Shown: positions 36,699-44,605, numbered from the stretch's first letter. The stretch is 64,000 nt of DNA from Streptomyces sp. NBC_00154 (GCF_026342835.1 NZ_JAPEMI010000001.1:682001-746000), one strand, 5' to 3'. Numbers and translations are program-made. Notes: generated from the letters alone by a model not told the origin.

Positions 36699-37493
36699 AT
36701 GCGAAAAGCTTTGAGTAAGAGCATGCTCGTCATGGCGGCGGCGTCAGGCATCCTGACCGCGGCAGGCGGATATGCACAGGCGGATGCTTCGGCCGACGGC
36801 TCCGCTGCCGGCTCGCCGGGCGTCGGCTCGGGCAATGCCGTACAGGTGCCGGTCCACGTTCCCGTCAATGTCTGCGGCAACACCGTCAATGTGGTCGGTC
36901 TGCTGAACCCGGCATTCGGTAACACGTGCGAGAACGCGAGCGACCGCTCGGACGACGGCGGGGCCCAGGGCGCGAGTGCCGTCGGTGGCACCAGCAACTC
37001 CCCCGGTGTGCTGTCGGGCAACCTGGTCCAGGTTCCGGTCGACGTCCCGGTCAACGCCTGCGGCAACACTGTCGATGTCGTCGGCGCACTGAACCCCGCG
37101 GCGGGCAACCATTGCTCCAACGGGAGCCGGCCGTCGACGGGCGAACCGCCCGTCGTCGAACCGCCCGTCGTGGAGCCCCCGGTCGTCGAGCCCCCCGTCG
37201 TGGAGCCCCCGGTCGTGGAGCCCCCCGTCGTCGAACCGCCCGTCGTGGAGCCCCCGGTCGTAGAGCCCCCCGTCGTCGAACCGCCCGTCGTCGAGCCCCC
37301 GGTCGTGGAGCCCCCCGTCGTCGAGCCCCCCGTCGTCGAGCCCCCCACCGTGATCCCTGCCGGCGTGAACACCCCCGGCTCTCAGCTGGCCCGCACCGGC
37401 GCAGCCGACCTCGGGGTAGCGGCTGGCGGCAGCGCTGCTCTTCTGCTCGGCGGCACCTTGCTGATGCGCCGCGCCCGCGCTTCGCGGAACTGA
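36699..37493 (+). CDS. Long chaplin with LAxTG sortase anchor
   Basis: A 264-residue cell-wall-anchored chaplin of the ChpA/B/C type. Signal peptide (to about residue 30) is followed by two chaplin domains, [40 protein letters not shown] and [40 protein letters not shown], each with its cysteine pair. Then come 14 EPPVV-type repeats and a sorting signal LARTG, hydrophobic [19 protein letters not shown] and RRARASRN. SrtE-type class E sortases use LAxTG in streptomycetes. ATG at 36699 follows AAGGAAGGG. It would anchor the short-chaplin fibrils to the wall. Confidence 0.93.
   Translation: MRKALSKSMLVMAAASGILTAAGGYAQADASADGSAAGSPGVGSGNAVQVPVHVPVNVCGNTVNVVGLLNPAFGNTCENASDRSDDGGAQGASAVGGTSNSPGVLSGNLVQVPVDVPVNACGNTVDVVGALNPAAGNHCSNGSRPSTGEPPVVEPPVVEPPVVEPPVVEPPVVEPPVVEPPVVEPPVVEPPVVEPPVVEPPVVEPPVVEPPVVEPPTVIPAGVNTPGSQLARTGAADLGVAAGGSAALLLGGTLLMRRARASRN
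37143..37352 (+). repeat. 15-bp tandem repeat encoding EPPVV, 14 units
   Basis: Fourteen in-frame 15-bp units: thirteen encode EPPVV and the last EPPTV. Third codon positions vary (GAA/GAG, CCG/CCC), so DNA units are not identical. The repeat forms an extended wall-spanning linker between the chaplin domains and the sorting signal; unit number is likely variable between strains. Confidence 0.9.
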
Positions 37494-37524
37494 CGTATGC
37501 GCAGAATTTCGTAACAGGAAATAG

Positions 37525-37570
37525 CGACAGGTCCGGCAGGACAGCATCAGCTGTCCTGCCGGACCTGTCG
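37525..37570 (+). terminator. 21-bp perfect hairpin terminator of the long chaplin gene
   Basis: The arm at 37525-37545 (CGACAGGTCCGGCAGG...) is exactly complementary to 37550-37570 around a 4-nt ATCA loop. It lies 31 bp after the stop and faces the convergent MaoC gene, so it may work in both directions. Confidence 0.85.
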
Positions 37571-37647
37571 TGTTCCGCCGGCCTCGCGTACATGCGGGGC
37601 ATCTCCCTGTGTCACCCGGCAGTCGGTGCGCACAGGGGGCGACGCCC

Positions 37648-38106
37648 CTACGGGTAGAAATGCGTCAGCGACTCGGCCACGCAGGCCGGTTTCTCGGACC
37701 CTTCGAGTTCGAAGGTGAAGGCGCGGGTCATCTGTACGCCGCCCCGCGCGACCTCCTTCACCCCGACGACCGACGCATGCAGCCGCACGCGGCTGCCGAC
37801 CGGTACCGGCGCGGGATAACGGACCTTGTTGACCCCGTAGTTGAGTGCCCGGCCCACACCTTGCACCTGGAGCAGTTCACCGAACATCGGGATCCCCCAG
37901 CCGAGGACCATGTACCCGTGGGCGATGGTGCGTCCGTACGGGCCCGTCGCGGCGCGTTCGGTGTCGGTGTGGATCCACTGGTGGTCCCCGGAGACGTACG
38001 CGTACGCGTCGATGAGCTCCTGGGTGATCTCCTTCCAGCCGGAGTGGCCCAGGTCGCGCCCGCTCAGGGTGAGGATCTCCGGGATGCCGTGCACGGTCAG
38101 CGGCAT
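37648..38106 (-). CDS. MaoC-family (R)-specific enoyl-CoA hydratase-like protein
   Basis: A 152-residue hot-dog-fold protein. The hydratase motif is visible as YAYVSGDHQWIHTDTERAATGPYGRTIAHGYMVL, with the catalytic Asp (SGD) and His (IHTD). It would hydrate trans-2-enoyl-CoA. ATG at 38106 has GGAG about 8 nt upstream. An IS110 element lies 35 bp upstream. Removing it puts the ATG 32 nt after the stop of the MHS transporter gene, so it was probably the last gene of that operon and could provide the hydratase step of the neighbouring pathway. Confidence 0.82.
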   Translation of the reverse strand: MPLTVHGIPEILTLSGRDLGHSGWKEITQELIDAYAYVSGDHQWIHTDTERAATGPYGRTIAHGYMVLGWGIPMFGELLQVQGVGRALNYGVNKVRYPAPVPVGSRVRLHASVVGVKEVARGGVQMTRAFTFELEGSEKPACVAESLTHFYP

Positions 38107-38162
38107 GGTCCGCGCTCCGTTCTTGCTCGCAGTGGGAGTCAGACACCCCATGTCGTTTGAGG

Positions 38163-39386
38163 TCAAGCGGCAGAGGTGTAGGCATGGTGTGACCAGGCGG
38201 TGGCTTCGTCGTAGTGGGTACGGGTTTTGAGGCAGCCGTGGAGGATGCCGACGAGCCGGTTGCCGAGCTGGCGGAGGGCGGGGTTGTAGCCGACCTCGCG
38301 GGCGCGTTGCTTGTCGTAGTAGCGGCGGGCGCCCGGTGATCGCAGGGCAGCGAACGCCTGGGATTGCAGGGCGTCGGCGAGGCGGTTGTTGCGGACGTAG
38401 CGGGCCTGGACGCTGTGGCTCTTGCCGGAGGCTCGGGTGATGGGGCTGGTGCCGGCATAGTTCTTGCGGGCTTTCGCGTTGGCGTATCGGGTGGGATCGT
38501 CTCCGAACTCGGCAAGCACCCGGGCGCCGGTGATCTCCCCGATGCCAGGCATCGAGAGGTAGATCTCAGCGTCCGGGTGCGCCAGAAAATGGGTCTTCAC
38601 CTGCTCTTCCATCGCGGCGATCTGCTCGTTCAGCGCGATGATCAAGCGGGCGTGGGCGGTGGCGGTGGCCGCGTAGGCGGCGGTGACCGGTTCGGGCAGA
38701 CCAAGTTGCGGCTCACGCAGCGCGGCCTGGATGGTGGCCGCTTTCGCGTCCCGGTTGCGGCGGCGGTGGCGCGTCAGGACGGCGGTGATCTGGGTGCGGG
38801 TCAGCTTTGCCCCGGCTGCCGGGGCAGGTGCCTTGATCAGCAGTTCCAGCGCGTCCGTGCTGGTCAGTGTCAGGTCCGCGTATGCGGCCAAAGCGGCTGG
38901 GAAGTACTCGCGCAGAATGCAACGCAGCCGCTGGAAGGTGCGGGTGCGTTCCCAGATCAGGCTCTGGTGAGCACGGGCGACGACCTTGACGGCCTGGGCC
39001 TGCTCGCTGTCCCCGGCCACCGGTCGAAGCTGGTCCCGGTCGATGCGGACCATGTCCGCCAGCGCGTGCGCGTCGCCCTTGTCGCTCTTGGCGCCGGAGG
39101 AGGCATAGCGTTCCTTGAAGCGGTTGACCTGGCGGGGGTTGATCGCGAACACCTGGTAGCCGGAGGCGATCAGGGCCTGCACCCACGAGCCGCGGTCGGT
39201 CTCGATGCCGACCACGACCTCGGCTGGGTCCAGGTCCGCGCCGCCGTGGCGGGCGATCAGTTCGTGCAGCTTCGCGATGCCTGCCACCCCTTCGGGCAGG
39301 TTCGCGGCGGCCAGTTTGTGGCCGGTCTCGTCCTGGACCTCGACATCGTGGTGGTCCTCGGCCCAGTCATCACCGATCAGCAGCAA
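38163..39386 (-). CDS. IS110-family DEDD transposase (bridge recombinase)
   Basis: A 407-residue recombinase. The N-terminal RuvC-like DEDD domain shows IGDDWAEDHHDVEV, VVVGIETDRGSWV and KSDKGDAHALADMVRID. A coiled middle follows, then the C-terminal Transposase_20 domain with LSMPGIGEITGARVLAEFGD and the serine-containing SPITRASGKS. No frameshift or stop is seen, so it may be active. TTG at 39386 is chosen since GGAGGG lies 4-5 nt upstream and the IS110 fold starts immediately (LLLIGDDW). Such enzymes move DNA with an RNA guide. Confidence 0.92.
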   Translation of the reverse strand: MLLIGDDWAEDHHDVEVQDETGHKLAAANLPEGVAGIAKLHELIARHGGADLDPAEVVVGIETDRGSWVQALIASGYQVFAINPRQVNRFKERYASSGAKSDKGDAHALADMVRIDRDQLRPVAGDSEQAQAVKVVARAHQSLIWERTRTFQRLRCILREYFPAALAAYADLTLTSTDALELLIKAPAPAAGAKLTRTQITAVLTRHRRRNRDAKAATIQAALREPQLGLPEPVTAAYAATATAHARLIIALNEQIAAMEEQVKTHFLAHPDAEIYLSMPGIGEITGARVLAEFGDDPTRYANAKARKNYAGTSPITRASGKSHSVQARYVRNNRLADALQSQAFAALRSPGARRYYDKQRAREVGYNPALRQLGNRLVGILHGCLKTRTHYDEATAWSHHAYTSAA

Positions 39387-39446
39387 CAGACCCTCCCCGT
39401 CTCGTACTTGACACAGCGGTGCAGCCTGCGGAAGGCGCGGCACGCG

Positions 39447-39621
39447 GCCTAATGGATCCAGTGCTCACGCCCCCGTGGGGCGGGCACGCCACCCCATCAG
39501 CGGTCTGGCCTCCCGGCCGACCAGCAGGGGCACGGTCTGACTCCAGAACTCGGCTGGTTCCGGCGGCGATAGTGCTCACCTGCTGGCGGCTACGGAACCG
39601 AGCATTCCCCGACTCCGTAGC
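39447..39621 (-). ncRNA. Candidate IS110 bridge RNA
   Basis: A structured stretch upstream of the transposase. Reading 5'-3' on the minus strand: hairpin GCTACGGA...TCCGTAGC (39621-39589). Next comes a loop closed by CCAGCAGG/CCTGCTGG (39586-39579 with 39528-39521) plus GCAC/GTGC, holding guide TCGCCGCC (39569-39562), a GGAAC/GTTCT stem and guide GGAGTCAGAC (39544-39535). A linker hairpin (39522-39502) follows. Then a second loop with guide ATGGGGTG (39497-39490), a strong hairpin (39487-39461) and guide CCATTAGGC (39455-39447). The guides match left target, right target, left donor and right donor respectively, the order known for IS621 bridge RNA. Ends are approximate. Confidence 0.7.
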
Positions 39622-39626
39622 TCCCA

Positions 39627-40970
39627 TTAGGCGGTGACGGCGGCGGCGCGCGGTGCGGCAAGCGGCTCCGCGGCCTGTTCGTCGTGGTTGGGGCGCTTGA
39701 GCAGGAGCAGCATGCAGACCAGGGTCAGCACCACCTGGAGGACGGCGTAGGCGATGACGGCGGTGATCGAGCCGGTGCGGTTCAGCAGGAACTGGCCGAT
39801 GATCGGGGTCGTTCCGCCGAGGAGAGTTCCGCAGAGCTGGTAGCAGAGCGAGATGCCGGTGTACCGCAGATGGGCCGGGAAGCGGCTGGCGAGCATGCCG
39901 GCGAGAGCCGCGTAGTAGAGGCAGTGCGGGATGGTCGCGACGGCGACGCCGACCATCGCCAGACCGTAGTTCTCGGTGCTGATCAGGATGAACATCAGCG
40001 GCATCAGGACCAGTTCGGGCAGCAGCATCACCGTCACCGCACGGGACCAGCTCTTCATCCGGGTGGCGATGAGCGCGCCGAACGGCTGGACGACGATCTG
40101 CGTGATGTTGGCGACCAGGATGATCGTCAGGAAGGAGCTGCGGTCGAAGTCGAGCGACGAGGTGGCCCAGGACAGGGCGAACGTCGACTTGAAGTACGTC
40201 GCCGACAGGCCGATGGTGCAGGCGCCGATGCCGAGGACGATCAGCATGGGCTGGGTGCGCAGGACTTCGGTCAGCGGAACCTTGACGACCTCCTTCTTCT
40301 GGATGAGGTTCGCCATCGCCGGGGACTCGGCGACCTTCAGCCGGACGAACAGCCCGACGATGACGAGGACGGCGGAGAAGAGGAACGGCAGGCGCCAGCC
40401 CCAGGAGACGAACGCCTCGTCGGGCAGCTGGCTGATCGCCAGGAAGCTCAGCGTGGAGAGGGTGTTGCCGACGGGCGAGCCCTGCTGGGCGAACGCCCCG
40501 TACAGCACCGACTTGCCCTTCGGGGCGTGCTCGGAGGCGATCAGGACCGAGCCGCCCCACTCGCCGCCGAGGCCGATGCCCTGCACCATGCGGATGGCGA
40601 CCAGCAGGATCGGGGCGGCGATGCCGATGGAGGCGTAGCCCGGCAGCAGACCGATCGCGGTGGTCGAGATGCCCATCATCAGCAAGGTGATGACGAGCGT
40701 CTTCTTGCGGCCGAGGCGGTCGCCGTAGTGGCCGAAGATGATGCCGCCGATGGGGCGGGCGAGGAAACCGACCCAGAAGGTCGCGAAGGCGACCAGGGTG
40801 CCTATGGCGCCGTCGAGTTCGGGGAAGAACACCTTGTCGAAGACCAGCGCCGCCGCGGTGCCGTAGATGTAGAAGTCGAACCATTCGATGGTCGAACCGA
40901 TGAAGGCTCCGAATCCGGCGCGGTTGGCGGCTCTGGTGCGCTCTCGTGGGGTGGCGGTGGACGCACTCAT
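39627..40970 (-). CDS. MHS-family (metabolite:H+ symporter) MFS transporter
   Basis: A 447-residue, 12-helix major-facilitator transporter of the PcaT/ShiA/KgtP group: FGAFIGSTIEWFDFYIYGTAAAL at the first helix, GHYGDRLGRKKTL after helix 2, RMVQGIGLGGEWGGSVL in helix 5 and GWRLPFLFS. Such proteins import dicarboxylates, aromatic acids or osmolytes with protons. The motif GTCCAATACCGAATT lies about 140 bp upstream. It is transcribed toward the IS110 element; the last base pair of its Ala codon and the first base of its stop form the IS core. Likely imports the substrate degraded by the adjacent CoA-ester genes. Confidence 0.9.
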   Translation of the reverse strand: MSASTATPRERTRAANRAGFGAFIGSTIEWFDFYIYGTAAALVFDKVFFPELDGAIGTLVAFATFWVGFLARPIGGIIFGHYGDRLGRKKTLVITLLMMGISTTAIGLLPGYASIGIAAPILLVAIRMVQGIGLGGEWGGSVLIASEHAPKGKSVLYGAFAQQGSPVGNTLSTLSFLAISQLPDEAFVSWGWRLPFLFSAVLVIVGLFVRLKVAESPAMANLIQKKEVVKVPLTEVLRTQPMLIVLGIGACTIGLSATYFKSTFALSWATSSLDFDRSSFLTIILVANITQIVVQPFGALIATRMKSWSRAVTVMLLPELVLMPLMFILISTENYGLAMVGVAVATIPHCLYYAALAGMLASRFPAHLRYTGISLCYQLCGTLLGGTTPIIGQFLLNRTGSITAVIAYAVLQVVLTLVCMLLLLKRPNHDEQAAEPLAAPRAAAVTA

Positions 40971-41108
40971 GCATGGCTCCCGTGAACGTCGTCGATCAAG
41001 CGGATGGTGGGGGCGTCGCCCGAGACGCCCGTGTCGGCAGCGCAGCGAGGGACCTGGGGACGGCTGCCGGGTGTGGTGGCGGTTACGGTGCCGACCGGGA
41101 CCTGGAAC

Positions 41109-41126
41109 GGTCCAATACCGAATTGC
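41109..41126. promoter_or_regulatory. Shared cluster motif, site A (upstream of the MHS transporter)
   Basis: GGTCCAATACCGAATTGC; with sites at 42533-42550 and 43514-43533 it defines GTCCAATAYCVARTT. The adjacent LysR-type protein is the obvious candidate ligand. Within site A, CAAT-N5-ATTG is a small dyad. Confidence 0.6.
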
Positions 41127-41194
41127 TGGTGCAGTGAGACGCCGGGCATCTCACTGCCGGTCAGCTGCCGTTGGTGCGACGAGCGCGGTACCCG

Positions 41195-42424
41195 TCAGGC
41201 CGCGATGCGCTCGAAGATCGCGGCGAGGCCCTGGCCGCCGCCGATGCACATGGTCTCCAGGCCGTAGCGCGCCTCGCGCCGGTGCATCTCCCGGGTCAGC
41301 GTGGCCAGAATGCGGGCGCCGGTGGCGCCGACCGGGTGACCGAGGGAGACCCCGGAACCGTTGACATTGATCCGCTGCTCGTGGTCGGTGTCGCCGAGGC
41401 CCAGTTCGCGGGTGCAGGCCAGGACCTGGGCGGCGAACGCCTCGTTGAGCTCGATCAGGTCGAGGTCGGCGAGGCCGAGTCCGGCGCGGGCGAGTGCCGC
41501 ACGGGTCGCCGGGACCGGGCCGATCCCCATCGTCGCGGCCGGGACTCCGGCGCGGGCGAAGGAGACCAGACGCACCAGCGGAGTCAGGCCGAGGCGTACG
41601 GCTGTCGCCGCGCTCGTCACCAGGCAGGCGGCGGCCGCGTCGTTCTGTCCGCTTGCGTTGCCCGCGGTGACGGTGGCGTCAGGGTCGGACTTCAGCATGA
41701 TCGGGCGCAGCGCGGCGAGTTGTTCGGCGGTGGTGTCGGGGCGCGGGTGCTCGTCGGCGGTGACGGTCGTCTCGCCCTTGCGGGTGCGTACGGTGACGGG
41801 GACGGTCTCCGCGTCGTAGCGCCCCTCGGCCGCGGCCCGGGCGGCGCGCTGCTGCGAGCGCAGGGCGAGCGCGTCCTGGTCGGCGCGGCTGATGGCGTAC
41901 TCCCGCCGCAGGTTCTCCGCGGTCTCGATCATGCCGCCGGGGACCGGATGGTTGACGCCGCCCGCCGTGACCCGGCCGCGGGCCAGGGAGTCATGTAGCT
42001 GGAGGCCGGGACCCTTGATGCCCCAGCGGCCTTCGTGCGTGTAGTAGGGGGCGGCGCTCATCACGTCGACGCCGCCCGCGATCACGATGTTGCTGAAGCC
42101 CGCCCGGATCTGCATCGCCGCGTCGAGTACGGCCTGCAGGCCGGAGCCGCAGCGGCGGTCGATCTGGGCGCCGGTCACGGACTCCGGGAGTCCGGCGTCG
42201 AGGGCGGCGACCCTGCCGATGGCGGGGGCGTCGGAGGACGGGTAGGCGTGGCCGAGGATCACTTCGTCGACCTTCGCCGGGTCGATGCCGGTGCGGGCGA
42301 CGATCTCGGCGATCACACGTGCGGCGAGCGCGGCCGGTGTCTGCTGGGCGAAGACCCCGCCGAAGCGGCCGATGGGGGTGCGCAGCGGTTCACAGATGAC
42401 GATGTCGGGCTGCTGGTCGGGCAC
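41195..42424 (-). CDS. Acetyl-CoA acyltransferase (thiolase), 3-oxoadipyl-CoA thiolase-like
   Basis: A 409-residue degradative thiolase. The acyl-accepting Cys is in DRRCGSGLQAVLDA (near residue 88), with NEAFAAQVLA, GHPVGATGARI and the second active Cys in MCIGGGQG. GTG at 42424 (VPDQQPDIV) is chosen because GGAAGG lies 7 nt upstream; the frame extends seven codons further. It would cleave a 3-oxoacyl-CoA such as 3-oxoadipyl-CoA. Together with the divergent CoA-transferase and dehydrogenase genes it forms a beta-oxidation-like pathway. Confidence 0.87.
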   Translation of the reverse strand: MPDQQPDIVICEPLRTPIGRFGGVFAQQTPAALAARVIAEIVARTGIDPAKVDEVILGHAYPSSDAPAIGRVAALDAGLPESVTGAQIDRRCGSGLQAVLDAAMQIRAGFSNIVIAGGVDVMSAAPYYTHEGRWGIKGPGLQLHDSLARGRVTAGGVNHPVPGGMIETAENLRREYAISRADQDALALRSQQRAARAAAEGRYDAETVPVTVRTRKGETTVTADEHPRPDTTAEQLAALRPIMLKSDPDATVTAGNASGQNDAAAACLVTSAATAVRLGLTPLVRLVSFARAGVPAATMGIGPVPATRAALARAGLGLADLDLIELNEAFAAQVLACTRELGLGDTDHEQRINVNGSGVSLGHPVGATGARILATLTREMHRREARYGLETMCIGGGQGLAAIFERIAA

Positions 42425-42532
42425 GGCGGGACCTTCCGGTGGCACGGGCGGATGACGGGGACGAGTGCGCGTACATGCGGTTCTGGAAGCACTGGTGGGT
42501 GTCCACCGACCCTCGCACCCGGTGACTGAGTC

Positions 42533-42550
42533 GGTCCAATATCCAGTTCG
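42533..42550. promoter_or_regulatory. Shared cluster motif, site B (upstream of the thiolase)
   Basis: GGTCCAATATCCAGTTCG, 109 bp before the thiolase start, same orientation relative to its gene as site A. Confidence 0.6.
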
Positions 42551-42574
42551 CCCTGGTTCAAGACGCCACGCGTC

Positions 42575-43474
42575 TCAATCCCCGACCGGGGTCGGCAGCG
42601 CGCTCTCCGCGACAGCGAGTACCGCGTGCAGGGCGGCGGACGGATTGTCGGTCCGCCAGGCCAGCGCCGCCTGAAGCCGGATCGGCGGCCCGGCGAGCGG
42701 TCGGTAGACCAGGCCGTTCTGCTGGATGTGCTGGCAGGAGGTGACGGTGAGAGTCACGCCGACGCCCGCGGCGACCAGGGCCAGGATGGTGTACGAGTCG
42801 GGGGCCTCCTGCACCACGCGCGGGTTGAATCCGGCCGCCTCGCACGCTCCGACGGTCGCGTCCCGCACGGTGGAGCCGGTGTTGGCGGGGAAGGAGACGA
42901 AAGGTTCCTCGGCGAGCACCTCGATCGGGACCCGCTCCAGCCTGGCGAGCGGGTGGTCGGAGGGCAGGGCACAGACCAGCTCCTCCTCGTCGATGACCCG
43001 GTACTGCACGCCCGGCCGGGTCACGGGCAGCCGGACGAATCCGAGGTCGAGCGAGCCGTCCGCCACTCCTGCGAGGGCGACATCCGCGTACGTCTGGCCT
43101 TTCATGACCAACTCCAGGGCGGGATGGGCGGCGCGCACCGCCCTGGTGAGCAGCGGCAGTGTCTCGTGGCTGGAGGCGCCGGCGAAGCCGATGGTGACCC
43201 GCCCGTACTCGCCGCGGCCGGCCGCCCTGGCGGCCCGTACCGCCGTGTCGAGGTCGTCGAGCACGGTCCGCACCGGCTGGAGGAACGACTCCCCCGCGCT
43301 GGTGAGCCGCACCGAGCGGGTGTTGCGCTCGAAGAGCTGGACGCCGAGCTCCTTCTCCAGCTGCCGGATCTGCTGGCTCAGCGGCGGCTGGGCCATCTGC
43401 AGGCGCTTGGCGGCCCGGCCGAAGTGCAGCTCCTCGGCCACTGCGATGAACGCGGACAGATGGCGCAGCTCCAT
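42575..43474 (-). CDS. LysR-family transcriptional regulator
   Basis: A 299-residue LTTR. The N-terminal helix-turn-helix (LRHLSAFIAVAEELHFGRAAKRLQMAQPPLSQQIRQLEKELGVQLFER) is followed by a periplasmic-binding-like effector domain starting RVTIGFAGASSHETLP. ATG at 43474 has GAGG 6 nt upstream; an ATG four codons earlier has no ribosome site. It is divergent from the CoA-transferase genes and probably controls them plus the thiolase and transporter through the shared GTCCAATA motif, responding to a pathway intermediate. Confidence 0.9.
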   Translation of the reverse strand: MELRHLSAFIAVAEELHFGRAAKRLQMAQPPLSQQIRQLEKELGVQLFERNTRSVRLTSAGESFLQPVRTVLDDLDTAVRAARAAGRGEYGRVTIGFAGASSHETLPLLTRAVRAAHPALELVMKGQTYADVALAGVADGSLDLGFVRLPVTRPGVQYRVIDEEELVCALPSDHPLARLERVPIEVLAEEPFVSFPANTGSTVRDATVGACEAAGFNPRVVQEAPDSYTILALVAAGVGVTLTVTSCQHIQQNGLVYRPLAGPPIRLQAALAWRTDNPSAALHAVLAVAESALPTPVGD

Positions 43475-43513
43475 TCCCCACCTCATTCATAAATCAGGAG
43501 TCTTGATTCGACC

Positions 43514-43533
43514 TTAATTTGGTATTGGACAGC
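43514..43533. promoter_or_regulatory. Shared cluster motif, site C (LysR / CoA-transferase divergent promoter)
   Basis: Minus-strand GCTGTCCAATACCAAATTAA. It is enclosed in a wider TTGATT...AATCAA dyad (43503-43508 and 43534-43539), typical of LysR control regions. It is 63 bp from the CoA-transferase GTG start. Confidence 0.6.
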
Positions 43534-43595
43534 AATCAATAGCCGCTGACACCGTGGGGCGACGCGCACGCACAGGCAGAGGAGCACCGAGCACC

Positions 43596-44579
43596 GTGGC
43601 CACAACGGACAGGGCGGACAGGGCGGACAGGGCGGACAGGGCGGACAGGGCGGACAAGACACTGTCGATGAGGGAGGCCATCGCCTCCTTCGTCCACGAC
43701 GGCGACACCGTCTGCCTCGAAGGTTTCACCCATCTCATCCCGACCGCCGCGGGCCACGAGATCATCCGCCAGGGCCGCCGCGACCTCACCGTCGTCCGGA
43801 TGACCGCCGACATCGTCGTCGACCAGATGATCGCGGCGGGGTGTGTGTCGCGGCTGGTCTCCTCCTTCGTCGGCAACTCCTCGGCCGGTTCGCTCGGCGA
43901 GCTGCGACGGCGGGTAGAGACCGGCGATCCCGCGCCGCTCGCCTTCGAGGAGTACAGCCACTACGGCATGATCTGCCGCTACCTCGCCGGCTCCCAGCGG
44001 CTGCCGTTCTATCCGCTGCGCTCGTACGGCGGCAGCGATCTGCCGTCCGTCAACAGTGATCTACGGAAGGTCACTTCGCCCTATCCGGGCCCGGACGGCG
44101 AACCCGAGCAGATCTATGTGGTGCCGCCCGTCAACCCGGACGTCACGATCATCCACGCCCAGCGCGCCGACCGTCGCGGCAACACCCAGATATGGGGCCT
44201 GACCGGCATCCAGGCCGAGGCCGTGTACGCGGCGGACAAGGCGATCGTCGTCGTGGAGGAGATAGTCGACGACGAGGTGATCCGCTCGGACCCGAACCGT
44301 ACACTCGTCCCGGCCCATGCGGTCGACGCCGTCGTCGCCTGCCCACGCGGTGCGCACCCCTCGTTCGCGCAGGGTTACTACGACCGGGACAACGCCTTCT
44401 ACCGGGCCTGGTCGCAGATCAGCAAGGATCCGCAGCGGCTGCAGGAGTGGCTGGACGAGTGGGTGCGCGGGACGGCCGACCACGCCGAGTACGTCGACAG
44501 GCTCGGCGACGAGTTCTGGGCAGGTCTGGCGGTCGGCGAGGCGCTCAGCGAACCGGTGAACTACGGGCGGCGACTGTGA
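43596..44579 (+). CDS. CoA-transferase subunit A (3-oxoadipate/glutaconate type)
   Basis: A 327-residue family-I CoA-transferase alpha subunit, like CatI/PcaI and GctA: MREAIASFVHDGDTVCLEGFTHLIPTAAGHEIIRQG and VNPDVTIIHAQRADRRGNTQIWG. GTG at 43596 is chosen (GAGGAG 11 nt upstream), which adds an N-terminal DRA-DRA-DRA repeat; ATG at 43668 would give the conventional start. It would transfer CoA from succinyl-CoA to a 3-oxo or unsaturated dicarboxylate. The stop is 26 bp before subunit B. Confidence 0.85.
   Translation: MATTDRADRADRADRADRADKTLSMREAIASFVHDGDTVCLEGFTHLIPTAAGHEIIRQGRRDLTVVRMTADIVVDQMIAAGCVSRLVSSFVGNSSAGSLGELRRRVETGDPAPLAFEEYSHYGMICRYLAGSQRLPFYPLRSYGGSDLPSVNSDLRKVTSPYPGPDGEPEQIYVVPPVNPDVTIIHAQRADRRGNTQIWGLTGIQAEAVYAADKAIVVVEEIVDDEVIRSDPNRTLVPAHAVDAVVACPRGAHPSFAQGYYDRDNAFYRAWSQISKDPQRLQEWLDEWVRGTADHAEYVDRLGDEFWAGLAVGEALSEPVNYGRRL
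43607..43656 (+). repeat. 9-bp tandem repeat GGACAGGGC, five units plus partial
   Basis: Five exact copies (43607-43651) and a partial sixth. In frame it encodes repeated Asp-Arg-Ala at the CoA-transferase N-terminus. The exactness suggests recent slippage; unit changes would keep the frame but alter spacing between the GTG and ATG starts. Confidence 0.85.
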
Positions 44580-44605
44580 GCACGGAACACGAGAAGGAGC
44601 AGGGC

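Larger units (their letters stand above)
38141..39630 (-). mobile_element. IS110-family insertion sequence, about 1.49 kb
   Basis: Boundaries are inferred from a 2-bp CT core (AG on the plus strand) at 38141-38142 and 39629-39630. They also rest on four guide-like matches between the internal non-coding region and the two junctions. The element carries an apparently intact DEDD transposase and a ~240-nt structured non-coding 5' region. No terminal inverted repeats are needed in this family. It sits at the stop codon of the MHS transporter gene: the codon reads TAA with the element and TGA when the element is removed in silico. Confidence 0.75.

Noticed and set aside
38135..39544. 10-bp inverted repeats GGAGTCAGAC/GTCTGACTCC as terminal repeats of a 1.4-kb IS
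   Set aside because: IS110 elements lack such termini. The inner copy lies inside a structured loop and is better explained as a guide matching the junction, as the other three guide matches support.
43525..43550. TTGGAC in site C as a -35 promoter element
   Set aside because: No -10-like hexamer lies 16-18 bp downstream at any of the three motif copies, so a regulator site is the better reading.
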